Shown here: in pieces, positions 25,498 through 34,347 of the stretch
Position numbering within the stretch: position 1 is the first letter of the stretch
How the letters are laid out: the number at the start of each line of letters is the position of its first letter
Origin: Paenibacillus catalpae
GTDB taxonomy: Bacteria > Bacillota > Bacilli > Paenibacillales > Paenibacillaceae
NCBI RefSeq assembly: GCF_900112695.1
Contig: NZ_FOMT01000007.1
Span: 62,001 to 126,000 of the forward strand
Direction of reading: 5' to 3'
Length of the DNA stretch: 64,000 nt
The notes under the pieces: generated by a model
Databases searched by the model: none
What the model was told of the DNA's origin: nothing
Seen by the model: only the letters and a program-made list of their open reading frames with translations
Position numbers and translations under genes: made by a program

Positions 25498-26403
25498 TCA
25501 CATTTTCCCATGACTTTCGCGGGATGCCGGAAGAAGCACGATCTTGTCTTCATCCAGCCGCAGTAGTACTTTATCCGCGTTTTTCGCTCCGACGGCCTCC
25601 AGGTAATGTTCCGGAACCTGGATGCGCCCGGTACGGTCCATGACGGCATACTCAATATGCGTGTTATCCGATTCGCCTTCCCCGCCTGACCATTCGCTTC
25701 CTTGCGCCTCGTCCGCTCGGCGGATCATCTCCGACGAGGTTCGACCGTCGCGGATGGCGATGACGCGTTCGACTTGCCTCGCCAGATCGAGATCGTGCGT
25801 GACGATAACGATCGTAAGTCCGTAATCGGCATTCAGGCGGCGCAGCAGCTCCATCATCTGAGCCGACGTGCGCGTGTCGAGTGCGCCGGTCGGCTCGTCG
25901 GCCAGCAGCAGCTTCGGACGGTTCGCCAGCGCTATCGCAATCGCGATCCTCTGCTGCTCGCCTCCAGACAGCTCCTCGAGTCGGTTATTGAGGCGGTGGC
26001 CAAGCCCCACCGCCTCAAGCAATTCGACGGAGCGCTTGCGCTTTTGCTTCCGGTCATGCAGGAGCATCGGAATTTCGACATTTTCCCTTGCCGTCAAGTA
26101 AGGAATCAGATTCCGGCCTTTATTCTGCCAGACAAAGCCGACCGTCTCGCGCTTATAGCGCGAAAGCTCTTTATCCGTCAGCTTCTGCATGTTGATGCCG
26201 TCGATCGTCAGCCTTCCCGCGGACGGCCGGTCCAGTCCCCCCAGCATATTAAGAAGCGTCGACTTGCCGCTGCCGGAATTGCCGATGATCGCCATCAGCT
26301 CGCCTTGCTTAACGTGCAGATTCAATCCCTGAAGCGCCATCACTTCGATATCGGCCGTCTTGTAAATTTTCACGAGGTTCTCGCACGTGATCATCGCTAT
26401 CAA
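25498..26403 (-). CDS. ABC transporter ATPase (LolD/MacB type) fused to an AbrB-like domain
   Basis: The protein has 301 residues. Walker A GNSGSGKS is at 41-48, signature LSGGEQQR at 145-152 and Walker B LLLADE at 166-171, a typical FtsX-partner ATPase ending near residue 225. The C-terminal 50 residues (VMDRTGRIQVPEHYLEAVGA, then DKVLLRLDEDKIVLLPA) read like a SpoVT/AbrB swapped-hairpin domain, normally a DNA-binding fold. The start overlaps the permease stop by four bases (ATGA). This is the second ATPase in the exporter operon. Confidence 0.85.
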   Translation of the reverse strand: MIAMITCENLVKIYKTADIEVMALQGLNLHVKQGELMAIIGNSGSGKSTLLNMLGGLDRPSAGRLTIDGINMQKLTDKELSRYKRETVGFVWQNKGRNLIPYLTARENVEIPMLLHDRKQKRKRSVELLEAVGLGHRLNNRLEELSGGEQQRIAIAIALANRPKLLLADEPTGALDTRTSAQMMELLRRLNADYGLTIVIVTHDLDLARQVERVIAIRDGRTSSEMIRRADEAQGSEWSGGEGESDNTHIEYAVMDRTGRIQVPEHYLEAVGAKNADKVLLRLDEDKIVLLPASRESHGKM

Positions 26404-29273
26404 TCATCCCCCAATTTGACCGCTTGATAGATGTTCATTCGCTTCAGCAACCAGGCGAGTATAATCAGTGCTGCGGCGAGCATCAGGCACGTCGCGGCCG
26501 CAAGCCGGACAATGTCGGCATTGCCTGTAATCACGTCAAACGGCGGCACGATTTTCCCGACATCGAAAGAAAGCTGATAGAGCGGCACGAAAATTCGGCA
26601 TGCGGCAAGTCCCGTTGCGATTGCGATCAGGAAACCCGCCCCCGTCGTCAACAACTGCTCGAAGACGAGCATGCCGAGAAGCTGCCGGAACGAAATGCCC
26701 ATCGCCCGGTAGATGCCAAGCTGCAGCATGCGTCCTTGCAGCGACAGGAGCCAGAAGAGCATGAAGCCGATGAAGCTGATAACGAGCGATACGATAAAGC
26801 CCAAACTCATGACGCCGTTAATCGCCATTCGGAACGGATCGAGGCGGCTCTGCGCTATCTCGCCGATCGTGTCCTCGAACTTCTCAAGCGCAATGCCGTT
26901 TTCTTCGACCGCTTGTAGAAGTTTCTGACGGTCCGCCCCCGGCGCAAGCTTGATCCATGCATCGTAGGGTTCCATCGCCAGCTCGTTTTGAATCTTCTCG
27001 AGATGGCCGATAATCAGCATCGGATTCCGGTTATCCTGCGTTTCCTCAACCGAGGCGGGATTCGGATTAAAGGTCGGAAAATAGTCAATGACTCCATAGA
27101 CGATGAACCGCGTCGGTCGCAGCCCTTCCCAGCCAATATCCATAACATCGCCGACCTGCGCCCCGTAATAATCGGCCGCCGTTTTTGACAACAGCACCGC
27201 ATTGGCGTCCGGTGCGATAAGGTTCAAATACGAATAGATGTGATACGGCAGCAGCCCCTCCTTCATCCAAGCCGCTTCGCCAAATGCGTCGGTATCGATG
27301 CCCATCAGCCGAACCTTGCCGCTCTTGTTGCCGAGCCATGCTTCCGATTCCTCTTTTACGAATACTCGCGCCGCCCGCTCGACACCGGGAAGCCGTTCAA
27401 TCAATTCGAACGGCGGCTCCAAATAGTTGATCCGGGCAGGCTTTGCAGCAGCCTGTTGATTTTCTTGACCGGCCTGACCCGGCGCCGATGGCGGCGGGGC
27501 GTCGCTTTGCCAATGCTGGCGCAGCACGATGTCGCTGCCCTTCGCATACCAGATCTGATCCTCCATGTTGCCGTTAATCGTGCGCGCCGTGTTCGCGTTA
27601 TAGATACCTGTACCAATCGTCAGGACCAGGAAAACCATCAGTCCATGGTAAAGGCGATTGCGCCGGCTGACCAGCAGCAGCGTCGAATACAGCTGCGGCG
27701 ACCATCGCTTTCGGCCGAGCCGATAGAGGAATGAAACGATGAGCGGGTATGCGCGAATGAGCAGCAGGCTCGCTCCGAGAATGAAGAGTGTCGGCACCGT
27801 ATAGAGCAGCGGATCCGCCGACAGTGATTTTCCGTCCAGTCCAAGCTTAACCAGATCGCGCATTCGCTGACTGTATACGTAGTATCCGTAGAACGAGAGG
27901 CACAGCAGAACGATGTCCAGGCCGAAGGTCTGCCATTTCGGACGTTTCCCCTCGCGGGCTTTCGCGCGATTCTGGTCGACAATCGAATCGCCAGTCGCCA
28001 AGAAGACAGGGACCAGGCCGAGAATCCAGGAGACAATCGCAGCTCCGGCGGCGTACAGCCAACTTTCGGCGGATATCTGTACCTCCAGCGCGCCGCGGTC
28101 CACGAAGCTTAGGAACGTGCTGGTCGAACCGAGCATCCGGGTAAACGCCGCCCCCAAGGCGGGGCCGGCTGCAAGCGCGAATACAGCGATAAGTCCGAGC
28201 TCCATCGCGTAGATGGACATGATATGCCGCCTTGTCGCACCGCGGCTGCGGAGCACGGCGATCTCGGACTTCTGCCTTTCGATCAGCATTCCCATGACTA
28301 TATAGAGGTAGAAGCCGATCAGAATAAAAAGCGGTACGTTGAGCGACCAAAGTAAATTACGAAGCGTCTGTTCCCGGTCGGCATAGGCGGTCATCGCGTC
28401 ACTGCCGGGTACCCACACCGACGAGCTGACGGAGAAACTGTAGTTCCCCATCATGTCGGCAGCCATGTTTGATTTGAGATCAATCATGAATTCGGCTGTT
28501 GGGATATCGAACCTCGTATAATCAGCAGCTGCAAGCGCCCCGATCTTCGAGAAGACGAACGGACCTTCTTGCGCGAAATCGCGGCTGAACAATTCATCCG
28601 GCAGAAACAGCGTATTGCGCTCGGGACCGAGGCTTGCGCGGCTCCAATAAACATCGCTCAAATCGCTCTCCGCGATGACAGCGACAGGCTTTACGCGAAT
28701 GGCTTGCCGGTCCTTCCTCGGATCGTCGATGGTATATTCCTGGCCTAGCAGCATCTTCAGCTCGACGAGCGCGTTGTCCGTAACCATCACTTCATATACG
28801 CCGTTCACCGGCTCCTTCTTGGGGAGAACGCCGTCTACGACCCGCACCTTGTCTTCGAGTCCGGTACGGGCGGCAAATTTGGCCGAACGCTTCTCCTCCG
28901 CGTCGATACGCGAAGGGTCGGCCGGCGTAAGCGCGAAACGGACGGTTTCCATGATCCGCTGATCTAGCAGAAGCTTCAAACTCCCGCCCTTGATGTGGGA
29001 AGCCCAGTACGAGGCCAGCTGATTCATAATGGCAGCTTGAATTTTAGGATCGTCGTCGCGCATCGTAATGTCGATGGAGACGACGCCAGGATGATTGCCC
29101 GTTTCCGCGTAGCCGCGGTCCATATCTTGGACCAGCATATAACGGAGCACGGCGTTTTTATAAATCGGCATGCTGGATGTCAGCGCGATGCAGCACAGCA
29201 TGCCCGCGAGCAGACTGGCAGCTAGCCAGCGGTTTCTTGCCAGCTTGCGGAACAACATGATGAGAACGGACAT
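26400..29273 (-). CDS. FtsX-type ABC permease with large extracytoplasmic domains
   Basis: The protein has 957 residues. An N-terminal membrane helix and an extracytoplasmic MacB-like domain (about residues 50-290) are followed by a membrane block (LFILIGFYLYIVMGMLIERQ and onward), a second soluble domain (about 560-790) and a final FtsX block (SLGFIVSLVISFIGFMLFWL, MLQLGIYRAMGISFRQLLGM). It contains two FtsX-type units in one chain. GGGGGAG lies ahead of the ATG. It acts with the adaptor and ATPases of the same operon in export or lipoprotein/peptide handling; the cargo is unknown. Confidence 0.88.
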   Translation of the reverse strand: MSVLIMLFRKLARNRWLAASLLAGMLCCIALTSSMPIYKNAVLRYMLVQDMDRGYAETGNHPGVVSIDITMRDDDPKIQAAIMNQLASYWASHIKGGSLKLLLDQRIMETVRFALTPADPSRIDAEEKRSAKFAARTGLEDKVRVVDGVLPKKEPVNGVYEVMVTDNALVELKMLLGQEYTIDDPRKDRQAIRVKPVAVIAESDLSDVYWSRASLGPERNTLFLPDELFSRDFAQEGPFVFSKIGALAAADYTRFDIPTAEFMIDLKSNMAADMMGNYSFSVSSSVWVPGSDAMTAYADREQTLRNLLWSLNVPLFILIGFYLYIVMGMLIERQKSEIAVLRSRGATRRHIMSIYAMELGLIAVFALAAGPALGAAFTRMLGSTSTFLSFVDRGALEVQISAESWLYAAGAAIVSWILGLVPVFLATGDSIVDQNRAKAREGKRPKWQTFGLDIVLLCLSFYGYYVYSQRMRDLVKLGLDGKSLSADPLLYTVPTLFILGASLLLIRAYPLIVSFLYRLGRKRWSPQLYSTLLLVSRRNRLYHGLMVFLVLTIGTGIYNANTARTINGNMEDQIWYAKGSDIVLRQHWQSDAPPPSAPGQAGQENQQAAAKPARINYLEPPFELIERLPGVERAARVFVKEESEAWLGNKSGKVRLMGIDTDAFGEAAWMKEGLLPYHIYSYLNLIAPDANAVLLSKTAADYYGAQVGDVMDIGWEGLRPTRFIVYGVIDYFPTFNPNPASVEETQDNRNPMLIIGHLEKIQNELAMEPYDAWIKLAPGADRQKLLQAVEENGIALEKFEDTIGEIAQSRLDPFRMAINGVMSLGFIVSLVISFIGFMLFWLLSLQGRMLQLGIYRAMGISFRQLLGMLVFEQLLTTGAGFLIAIATGLAACRIFVPLYQLSFDVGKIVPPFDVITGNADIVRLAAATCLMLAAALIILAWLLKRMNIYQAVKLGDD

Positions 29274-29305
29274 GGCCTAACGCTCCCCCGTTTCCTTACG
29301 TGAAC

Positions 29306-30340
29306 TTACTGCAAAATGATCTTCATGCCATCCTCGACGCCCTGGACGATCTCAACCTCGGTCGCGGTATCAAGGCCGGTCTCGATATCGAGCTCCCTGC
29401 GACGTTCACCGTCGAGCACCTGCACGAAGGTCCGGCCGAAATAGGTGCGTACGCCGGCCTTCGGTACGACGATCACATTATCCCGCCGCGCGGCGACGAT
29501 TGTGACATCGGCCATCTTGCCCAGCGTTGCGCCTTCAGGCAAGCTTTCCAGTTCGACATATAACGTCCGGGAATATTCCTCGCGCAGCCTGTCGTCATCC
29601 GTCTGCGGAGCGGAGGCGGGAGTTTGCGTCACTTTGCCCGCATACACCTGGCCTTGGAACATCGCTTCCGCCTTCATGCCGATTTTAATGTCTGCCAGCA
29701 CAGGGTTATTGGTCGCCGTCAATGCCAGCCGCATGCCCGATGGATCAGCGATCGCCGCCAGCACGCGGCCTGGTTCCGTCCGATCGCCTGGCATCAGGTC
29801 GGTGAAATAGGAGACAATACCGTCTGCGTCCGCCTTGAGCACCGAGGCAGAAGCCTTCTCTTTCGTCTTCTCGAACATTAACTCTGCCAGCTCATAATCG
29901 AGCCGCGCGATCTTGGCTTGCCTCTGGTTGCCGCTTCTAACCGCTTCTTCCAGCGCAAGCAGCTTTCGTTCGTATTCCAGCTCCTTCTGCATCAGCTCAA
30001 TATCGACGCCCTCATTCTCTAATGTCACGAGCACGTCGCCTTTCTTGACGGCGGTTCCCGCCCTTACGCTGACGCTCTCGATCACGCCGCTATCCTGGAA
30101 TTGATAATAGTCCACCTTGGTCGGCACGAACGTGCCCGAACCCGTAACCTGCCTTGTGATGCTGCCCAGCTTAGCGTCAACCGTCCGGGCTTCGGTCTGC
30201 GCCGGCTTGACGAGCGGGGGCTTCAGCGGAGTTTGCTCCTGCGGCAGCAGGCTGCAACCACTCGACACGGCGGCGGTTGCGACCAGCAAGACGAGCACAC
30301 TTAAGCGGCGGTTATACCTCCTTGCTGCTTTCCGTTCCAA
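29306..30340 (-). CDS. Membrane-fusion (HlyD/MacA-like) adaptor lipoprotein
   Basis: The protein has about 344 residues. A basic N-terminus and hydrophobic stretch end in the lipobox VSSGC. The barrel/lipoyl half (VTGSGTFVPTKVDYYQFQDS, KKGDVLVTLENEGVDIELMQ) is interrupted by a helical hairpin near residues 115-165. C-terminal barrel strands include GKMADVTIVAARRDNVIVVP. The start is uncertain: TTG 30340 has GGAGG 9 bases upstream, while ATG 30349 abuts it. The gene overlaps the end of the upstream ATPase gene. Such adaptors link FtsX-type permeases to cargo in Gram-positive bacteria. Confidence 0.87.
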   Translation of the reverse strand: MERKAARRYNRRLSVLVLLVATAAVSSGCSLLPQEQTPLKPPLVKPAQTEARTVDAKLGSITRQVTGSGTFVPTKVDYYQFQDSGVIESVSVRAGTAVKKGDVLVTLENEGVDIELMQKELEYERKLLALEEAVRSGNQRQAKIARLDYELAELMFEKTKEKASASVLKADADGIVSYFTDLMPGDRTEPGRVLAAIADPSGMRLALTATNNPVLADIKIGMKAEAMFQGQVYAGKVTQTPASAPQTDDDRLREEYSRTLYVELESLPEGATLGKMADVTIVAARRDNVIVVPKAGVRTYFGRTFVQVLDGERRRELDIETGLDTATEVEIVQGVEDGMKIILQ

Positions 30341-31025
30341 TTCGACCATCCTCCAATGCATATACGTCGTCGACCAGTTCCATAATGTGCGGGTCGTGCG
30401 TTGTCAAGACAATAGCGATTCCCTGTGTCCGGACAAGCTCGCGGAATACCTCCATAACCTGCTTGCCCATTCTCGAATCCAATTCTGCCGTCGGTTCGTC
30501 GGCCAGAATGAGTTGTGGCTTGTGTGCGATTGCGCGAGCAATTGCCGTCCGCTGCTGCTCGCCGCCTGAGAGCTCGGGAGGCATATGATGCATGCGGCTG
30601 GCCAGCCCGACGAATGAGAGTGCCTGTTCGGCCAGCTTTTTCCACTCGGAAGACGGGACGCCGGCGATGCGAAGGCCGAACTCGACATTCTCGTATGCCG
30701 TCATATGAGGAACAAGAGCGAAGGATTGGAAGATAAGTCCGATTTCACGCTTACGCATCTCATTCTTCTGTTGATCGGTCATCCGGCTGCCGTCTCTGCC
30801 GCTGTAAAATACGGTGCCTTCGGTTGGAGAGTCAAGCGCGGCCATAATATTAAGCAGCGTCGTCTTGCCTGATCCGGAGCGTCCCTTCAAGGCAATCAAC
30901 CGGCCCTGACCAACGCTGAGCGTCGCGCCTTTGAGCGCATATACCGTGCCGTCTCCCTTGCCGAATACCCGTGTGACGCTGCGCGCTTCGAGCAGCGTCA
31001 ATGCGGGATTCTCCATCCTGTTCAT
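30312..31025 (-). CDS. ABC transporter ATPase (LolD/MacB type)
   Basis: The protein has 237 residues. Walker A GRSGSGKT lies near residue 45, LSGGEQQR near 148 and LILADEPT near 170. GGAGG lies 7 bases before the ATG. It is the first gene of the ATPase-adaptor-permease-ATPase operon and is probably the main energising subunit, since it is plain in length and lacks the C-terminal addition of its paralogue at the operon end. Confidence 0.92.
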   Translation of the reverse strand: MNRMENPALTLLEARSVTRVFGKGDGTVYALKGATLSVGQGRLIALKGRSGSGKTTLLNIMAALDSPTEGTVFYSGRDGSRMTDQQKNEMRKREIGLIFQSFALVPHMTAYENVEFGLRIAGVPSSEWKKLAEQALSFVGLASRMHHMPPELSGGEQQRTAIARAIAHKPQLILADEPTAELDSRMGKQVMEVFRELVRTQGIAIVLTTHDPHIMELVDDVYALEDGRIGTESSKEV

Positions 31026-31103
31026 CTCCCCACCTCCATAAAGTCAGTTGCGGCGATGATTGGCTTTCGTGTGCCGCAATCCCGTGCATGCGCTTACATT
31101 ATC

Positions 31104-31131
31104 ATCATAACAAATCGCGAATGAAGCGCAA
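31104..31131 (-). promoter_or_regulatory. Promoter of the FtsX-type exporter operon
   Basis: TTGCGC (31126-31131), 16 bases, TATGAT (31104-31109) on the minus strand, 79 bases ahead of the first start codon. Confidence 0.5.
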
Positions 31132-31510
31132 TGATTTTTATTTGGAATGAATATTTTGTTATGATAATTTTTTAAGCACGCTCACTTCTTTCATCCTCTA
31201 AAACAGGCTCAAATACGCGTGAAACAACTAAATTCACTAGTATAGCTCGTCACTTCATAAGATACATCGTCGTCTTCCTCTGCAAACGAATACCTAACTA
31301 AACAAAACATTTGATTTATCTCTACCAACTTTCGTATTCGTAATAAAGAAAAACATTTTGTCTAACTAGAGGCTAAATAGCAATAGTATCAGGGGAATAG
31401 CCTTGCAGGAATCGTGTGGGTGTAATTATGATTTTTAAATTCCATATCCTGTCGTTGTAATTCAAATGTTTAATAACGCTCTAAACGAGTGTACTAACTA
31501 GCAAAAGACA
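31132..31510. other. AT-rich intergenic stretch without visible genes
   Basis: This spacer separates the divergent exporter and SDR operons. No frame with a ribosome binding site, hairpin or repeat stands out. Confidence 0.5.
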
Positions 31511-31526
31511 CAAAGGAGAGATATAA

Positions 31527-32330
31527 ATGTCCAGCCAATCATCTGCCAGACGTATAGAAGGAAAAGTCGCACTCATTACCGGTGCCGGTTCGGGAATCGG
31601 AAGAGCTGCCGCCATCCGGTTCGCGCAGGAGGGGGCAAACCTCGTCCTTTTGGACCGGGACCGGCAGACCCTCGCCGTGGTCTGCCGAGAAGCCGAAACC
31701 TTAGGAGTTAAGTCCATAGCGGTTGAAGCTGATATTTCGGACGAGCCTTCTCTTGCTGAGGCCTACGGCAAGGCAGTCTCCGCATTTGGACAGCTTGATA
31801 TTGTATTTGCCAATGCAGGCATTAACGGTACCTTATCCCCTATTGAACATATGAGCAAGGAAGAATGGGAGGCAACAATTAGCGTGAACTTGACCGGGAC
31901 ATTTCTGACCGTCAAGCATGCCATCCCGGTTCTAAAGGAGAAAGGCGGTAGCATTATCATAACAAGCTCCATTAACGGCAATCGCGTCTTCTCCAACTTT
32001 GGCTTCAGTGCCTACAGTAGCTCTAAGGCAGGAGAAAGTGCTTTTACCCGTATGGCGGCCCTTGAGCTGGCGGAATACGGCATCCGCGTCAATGCGATAT
32101 GCCCAGGAGCGATTTCTACCAACATCGACCAGTCCAGCAAGCCCAAGCCTGAGCTGGATGAAGTACGGATTCCCGTTGAATTTCCGGAAGGGGATCATCC
32201 GCTTGAGAAAGGACCGGGACAGCCTGAACAGGTCGCCAATCTGGTTCTGTTTCTGGCGTCCGAGGAATCCTGCCATATTACCGGAACACTTGTCTATATC
32301 GACGGCGCGGAGTCATTGCTTAGAGGCTAA
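31527..32330 (+). CDS. Short-chain dehydrogenase/reductase (SDR)
   Basis: This 267-residue classical SDR has the cofactor loop GAGSGIG near residue 19 and an acidic end of strand 2 (LLDRDR), suggesting NAD preference. NAGI lies near residue 95. The catalytic Ser is in ITSSING, and YSSSK (Tyr-x3-Lys) lies near residue 165. AAGGAGAG lies ahead of the ATG. It precedes the GH13 gene by 41 bases on the same strand, so they are probably co-transcribed. The substrate cannot be assigned. Confidence 0.87.
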   Translation: MSSQSSARRIEGKVALITGAGSGIGRAAAIRFAQEGANLVLLDRDRQTLAVVCREAETLGVKSIAVEADISDEPSLAEAYGKAVSAFGQLDIVFANAGINGTLSPIEHMSKEEWEATISVNLTGTFLTVKHAIPVLKEKGGSIIITSSINGNRVFSNFGFSAYSSSKAGESAFTRMAALELAEYGIRVNAICPGAISTNIDQSSKPKPELDEVRIPVEFPEGDHPLEKGPGQPEQVANLVLFLASEESCHITGTLVYIDGAESLLRG

Positions 32331-32371
32331 ACATGTAAAGCAGCATTGCAGAGAAAAGGAGATGAACCCGT

Positions 32372-34120
32372 TTGCAAATAGAAAGCATCTACCATTCCCC
32401 CAGCCACAGATGGGCATACGCCTATGATGAGGAGACATTCCATCTGCGTCTTAGAACTAAACGTGACGACGTCGAGCGGGTTATTGCCATTGCAGGAGAT
32501 AAATACGACTGGGAACATCATTACCAGGAAATCGAGATGGACCACATTGCGGCGGACGGTTTGCATGACTATTGGGAAGCCGTCATCCGTCCGGAATTCA
32601 AACGGTTCAGCTATGGCTTCCGGCTGCATAGCGGAGACGAGACGATCTGGCTGACGGAAGACGGCTTTTCCTCTGAGCAGCCGGCGCCGGCGGGCGGTTA
32701 TTTCGAAGGGCATTACATCCATGCCATCGATCTGTTTGAGGCTCCGGAATGGGCCAAGGAGGCAATATTTTATCAGATCCTGCCCGACCGCTTCGAGAAC
32801 GGAGACCCATCAAACGATCCTGAAGGCACCTTGCCTTGGGGAGAAGCGCCGGAAGGCGATTCCTTTTTTGGAGGGGACCTGCAAGGTGTTATAGACCGAA
32901 TCGGGCACTTGAACGAGCTGGGTGTTAACGCCGTTTACTTGACCCCGATCTTCCGCTCTCCCTCCAATCATAAATACGACACCGTCGATTATCGGGAGGT
33001 TGACCCGCAATTCGGGGACAAGGAGCTGCTGAGGAAGCTCGTCCGGGTCTGTCATGACAATGGCATTCGCGTCGTGCTGGATGCGGTATTCAACCACGCG
33101 AGTGAACAGTTCCCGCCGTTTCAGGACGTGCTGGAGAAAGGCGAGCACTCGAAATACAAGGACTGGTTCCATCTGAACGGTTTTCCGGTTGAGGTGCAAG
33201 ACGGCGTGCCAAACTACGACACCTTTGGCTTCTACGGCAATATGCCCAAGCTGAATACGGCTAATCCGGACGTGAAGAAGTATTTGATTGAAACTGCGGT
33301 GAACTGGATGAAGGACACGGGCATCGACGGCTGGCGGCTTGATGTGGCCAACGAAGTGGATCATCACTTCTGGCGCGATTTCCGTACGGCGGTCAAAGAG
33401 GTTAACAAAGAGGCTTTTATTGTAGGCGAAGTATGGAGCGATTCCCTGCGCTGGCTGCTTGGCGACCAGTTCGATTCCGTTATGAACTATCCGTTTACCG
33501 AGCTGGCACTTAGCTTTTTCGCAGAGCGTACAATCTCGCCCGCCCAATTCGCCGAGAACATGAACCGGCTGCTGATGCGTTATCCGCAGCAGACGAACGA
33601 AACGCTGTTCAACCTGCTGTCGAGTCACGACATCCCGCGCGTAATGACCCGCTGCGGAGGCGATACCCGGCGGCTGAAGTTGGCCGTCGTTTATCTGATG
33701 ACGACAATGGGTTTGCCTTGTGTTTACTATGGCGATGAGTTTGGCATGGACGGCGGAGAAGACCCCGACTGCCGCAAATGCATGGTCTGGAACGAGGAAG
33801 ACCAGAACCGGGAGCTGTTTGATTTCTACAAGCTGTTCATCGCGCTCAGGAAGGAGCGTGCCGCCCTGCGCAGCGGCCGTTACCGCGTATTGTTAGCAGA
33901 AGAAGAAAGCGGCTCGCTTATTTACGAGAGGCTGGACGGAAAAGAGCATTTTACGATATGGATGAACCGTTCGGACGAGCCTGCGGAGCTGACGCATCCG
34001 ATGATAGAAGGCGGATGGCGTGATGCGTTAACCGATGAGCCAATCGATAACCCTGACGGCAAGCTGGTGATTGGGCTTGAGCCCAACGGCTATAGAATCG
34101 TATGGCGCAAGATTGAATAA
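32372..34120 (+). CDS. GH13 alpha-glycosidase (neopullulanase/maltogenic amylase type)
   Basis: The protein has 582 residues. An N-terminal CBM34-like beta domain (1-120) precedes a GH13 barrel. Its conserved regions are DAVFNH (237-242), GWRLDVANEVDH with nucleophile Asp324, GEVW with acid/base Glu353, and LLSSHD with Asp420. There is no signal peptide, so it acts on imported or glycogen-derived maltodextrins. The start is TTG 32372, ten bases after AAAGGAG. It sits next to the glycogen genes on the other strand. A strong terminator follows. Confidence 0.9.
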   Translation: MQIESIYHSPSHRWAYAYDEETFHLRLRTKRDDVERVIAIAGDKYDWEHHYQEIEMDHIAADGLHDYWEAVIRPEFKRFSYGFRLHSGDETIWLTEDGFSSEQPAPAGGYFEGHYIHAIDLFEAPEWAKEAIFYQILPDRFENGDPSNDPEGTLPWGEAPEGDSFFGGDLQGVIDRIGHLNELGVNAVYLTPIFRSPSNHKYDTVDYREVDPQFGDKELLRKLVRVCHDNGIRVVLDAVFNHASEQFPPFQDVLEKGEHSKYKDWFHLNGFPVEVQDGVPNYDTFGFYGNMPKLNTANPDVKKYLIETAVNWMKDTGIDGWRLDVANEVDHHFWRDFRTAVKEVNKEAFIVGEVWSDSLRWLLGDQFDSVMNYPFTELALSFFAERTISPAQFAENMNRLLMRYPQQTNETLFNLLSSHDIPRVMTRCGGDTRRLKLAVVYLMTTMGLPCVYYGDEFGMDGGEDPDCRKCMVWNEEDQNRELFDFYKLFIALRKERAALRSGRYRVLLAEEESGSLIYERLDGKEHFTIWMNRSDEPAELTHPMIEGGWRDALTDEPIDNPDGKLVIGLEPNGYRIVWRKIE

Positions 34121-34145
34121 TGCTATGTTTTAACGCAAACAAACA

Positions 34146-34193
34146 AGGGCTTTCCCGTCGTCGTTCTAACGACTTCTGGGAAAGCCCCTTTTA
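34146..34193 (+). terminator. Terminator of the SDR-GH13 operon
   Basis: AGGGCTTTCCC ... GGGAAAGCCCC with an inner GTCGT/ACGAC stem, then TTTT. Confidence 0.82.
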
Positions 34194-34347
34194 TATTAAC
34201 TTTACGTTGGTTTCCTCCACTGACAGCTATGAACCGCTATCGTCCGAAAGAGCTGATTATACTGTACTCAAATCCAATAGTAATGGTAATCCCATTACCG
34301 GCCAAAAAGCCGCATTTATCCTGCACGAAATCCAATGCAGCTTCTCT

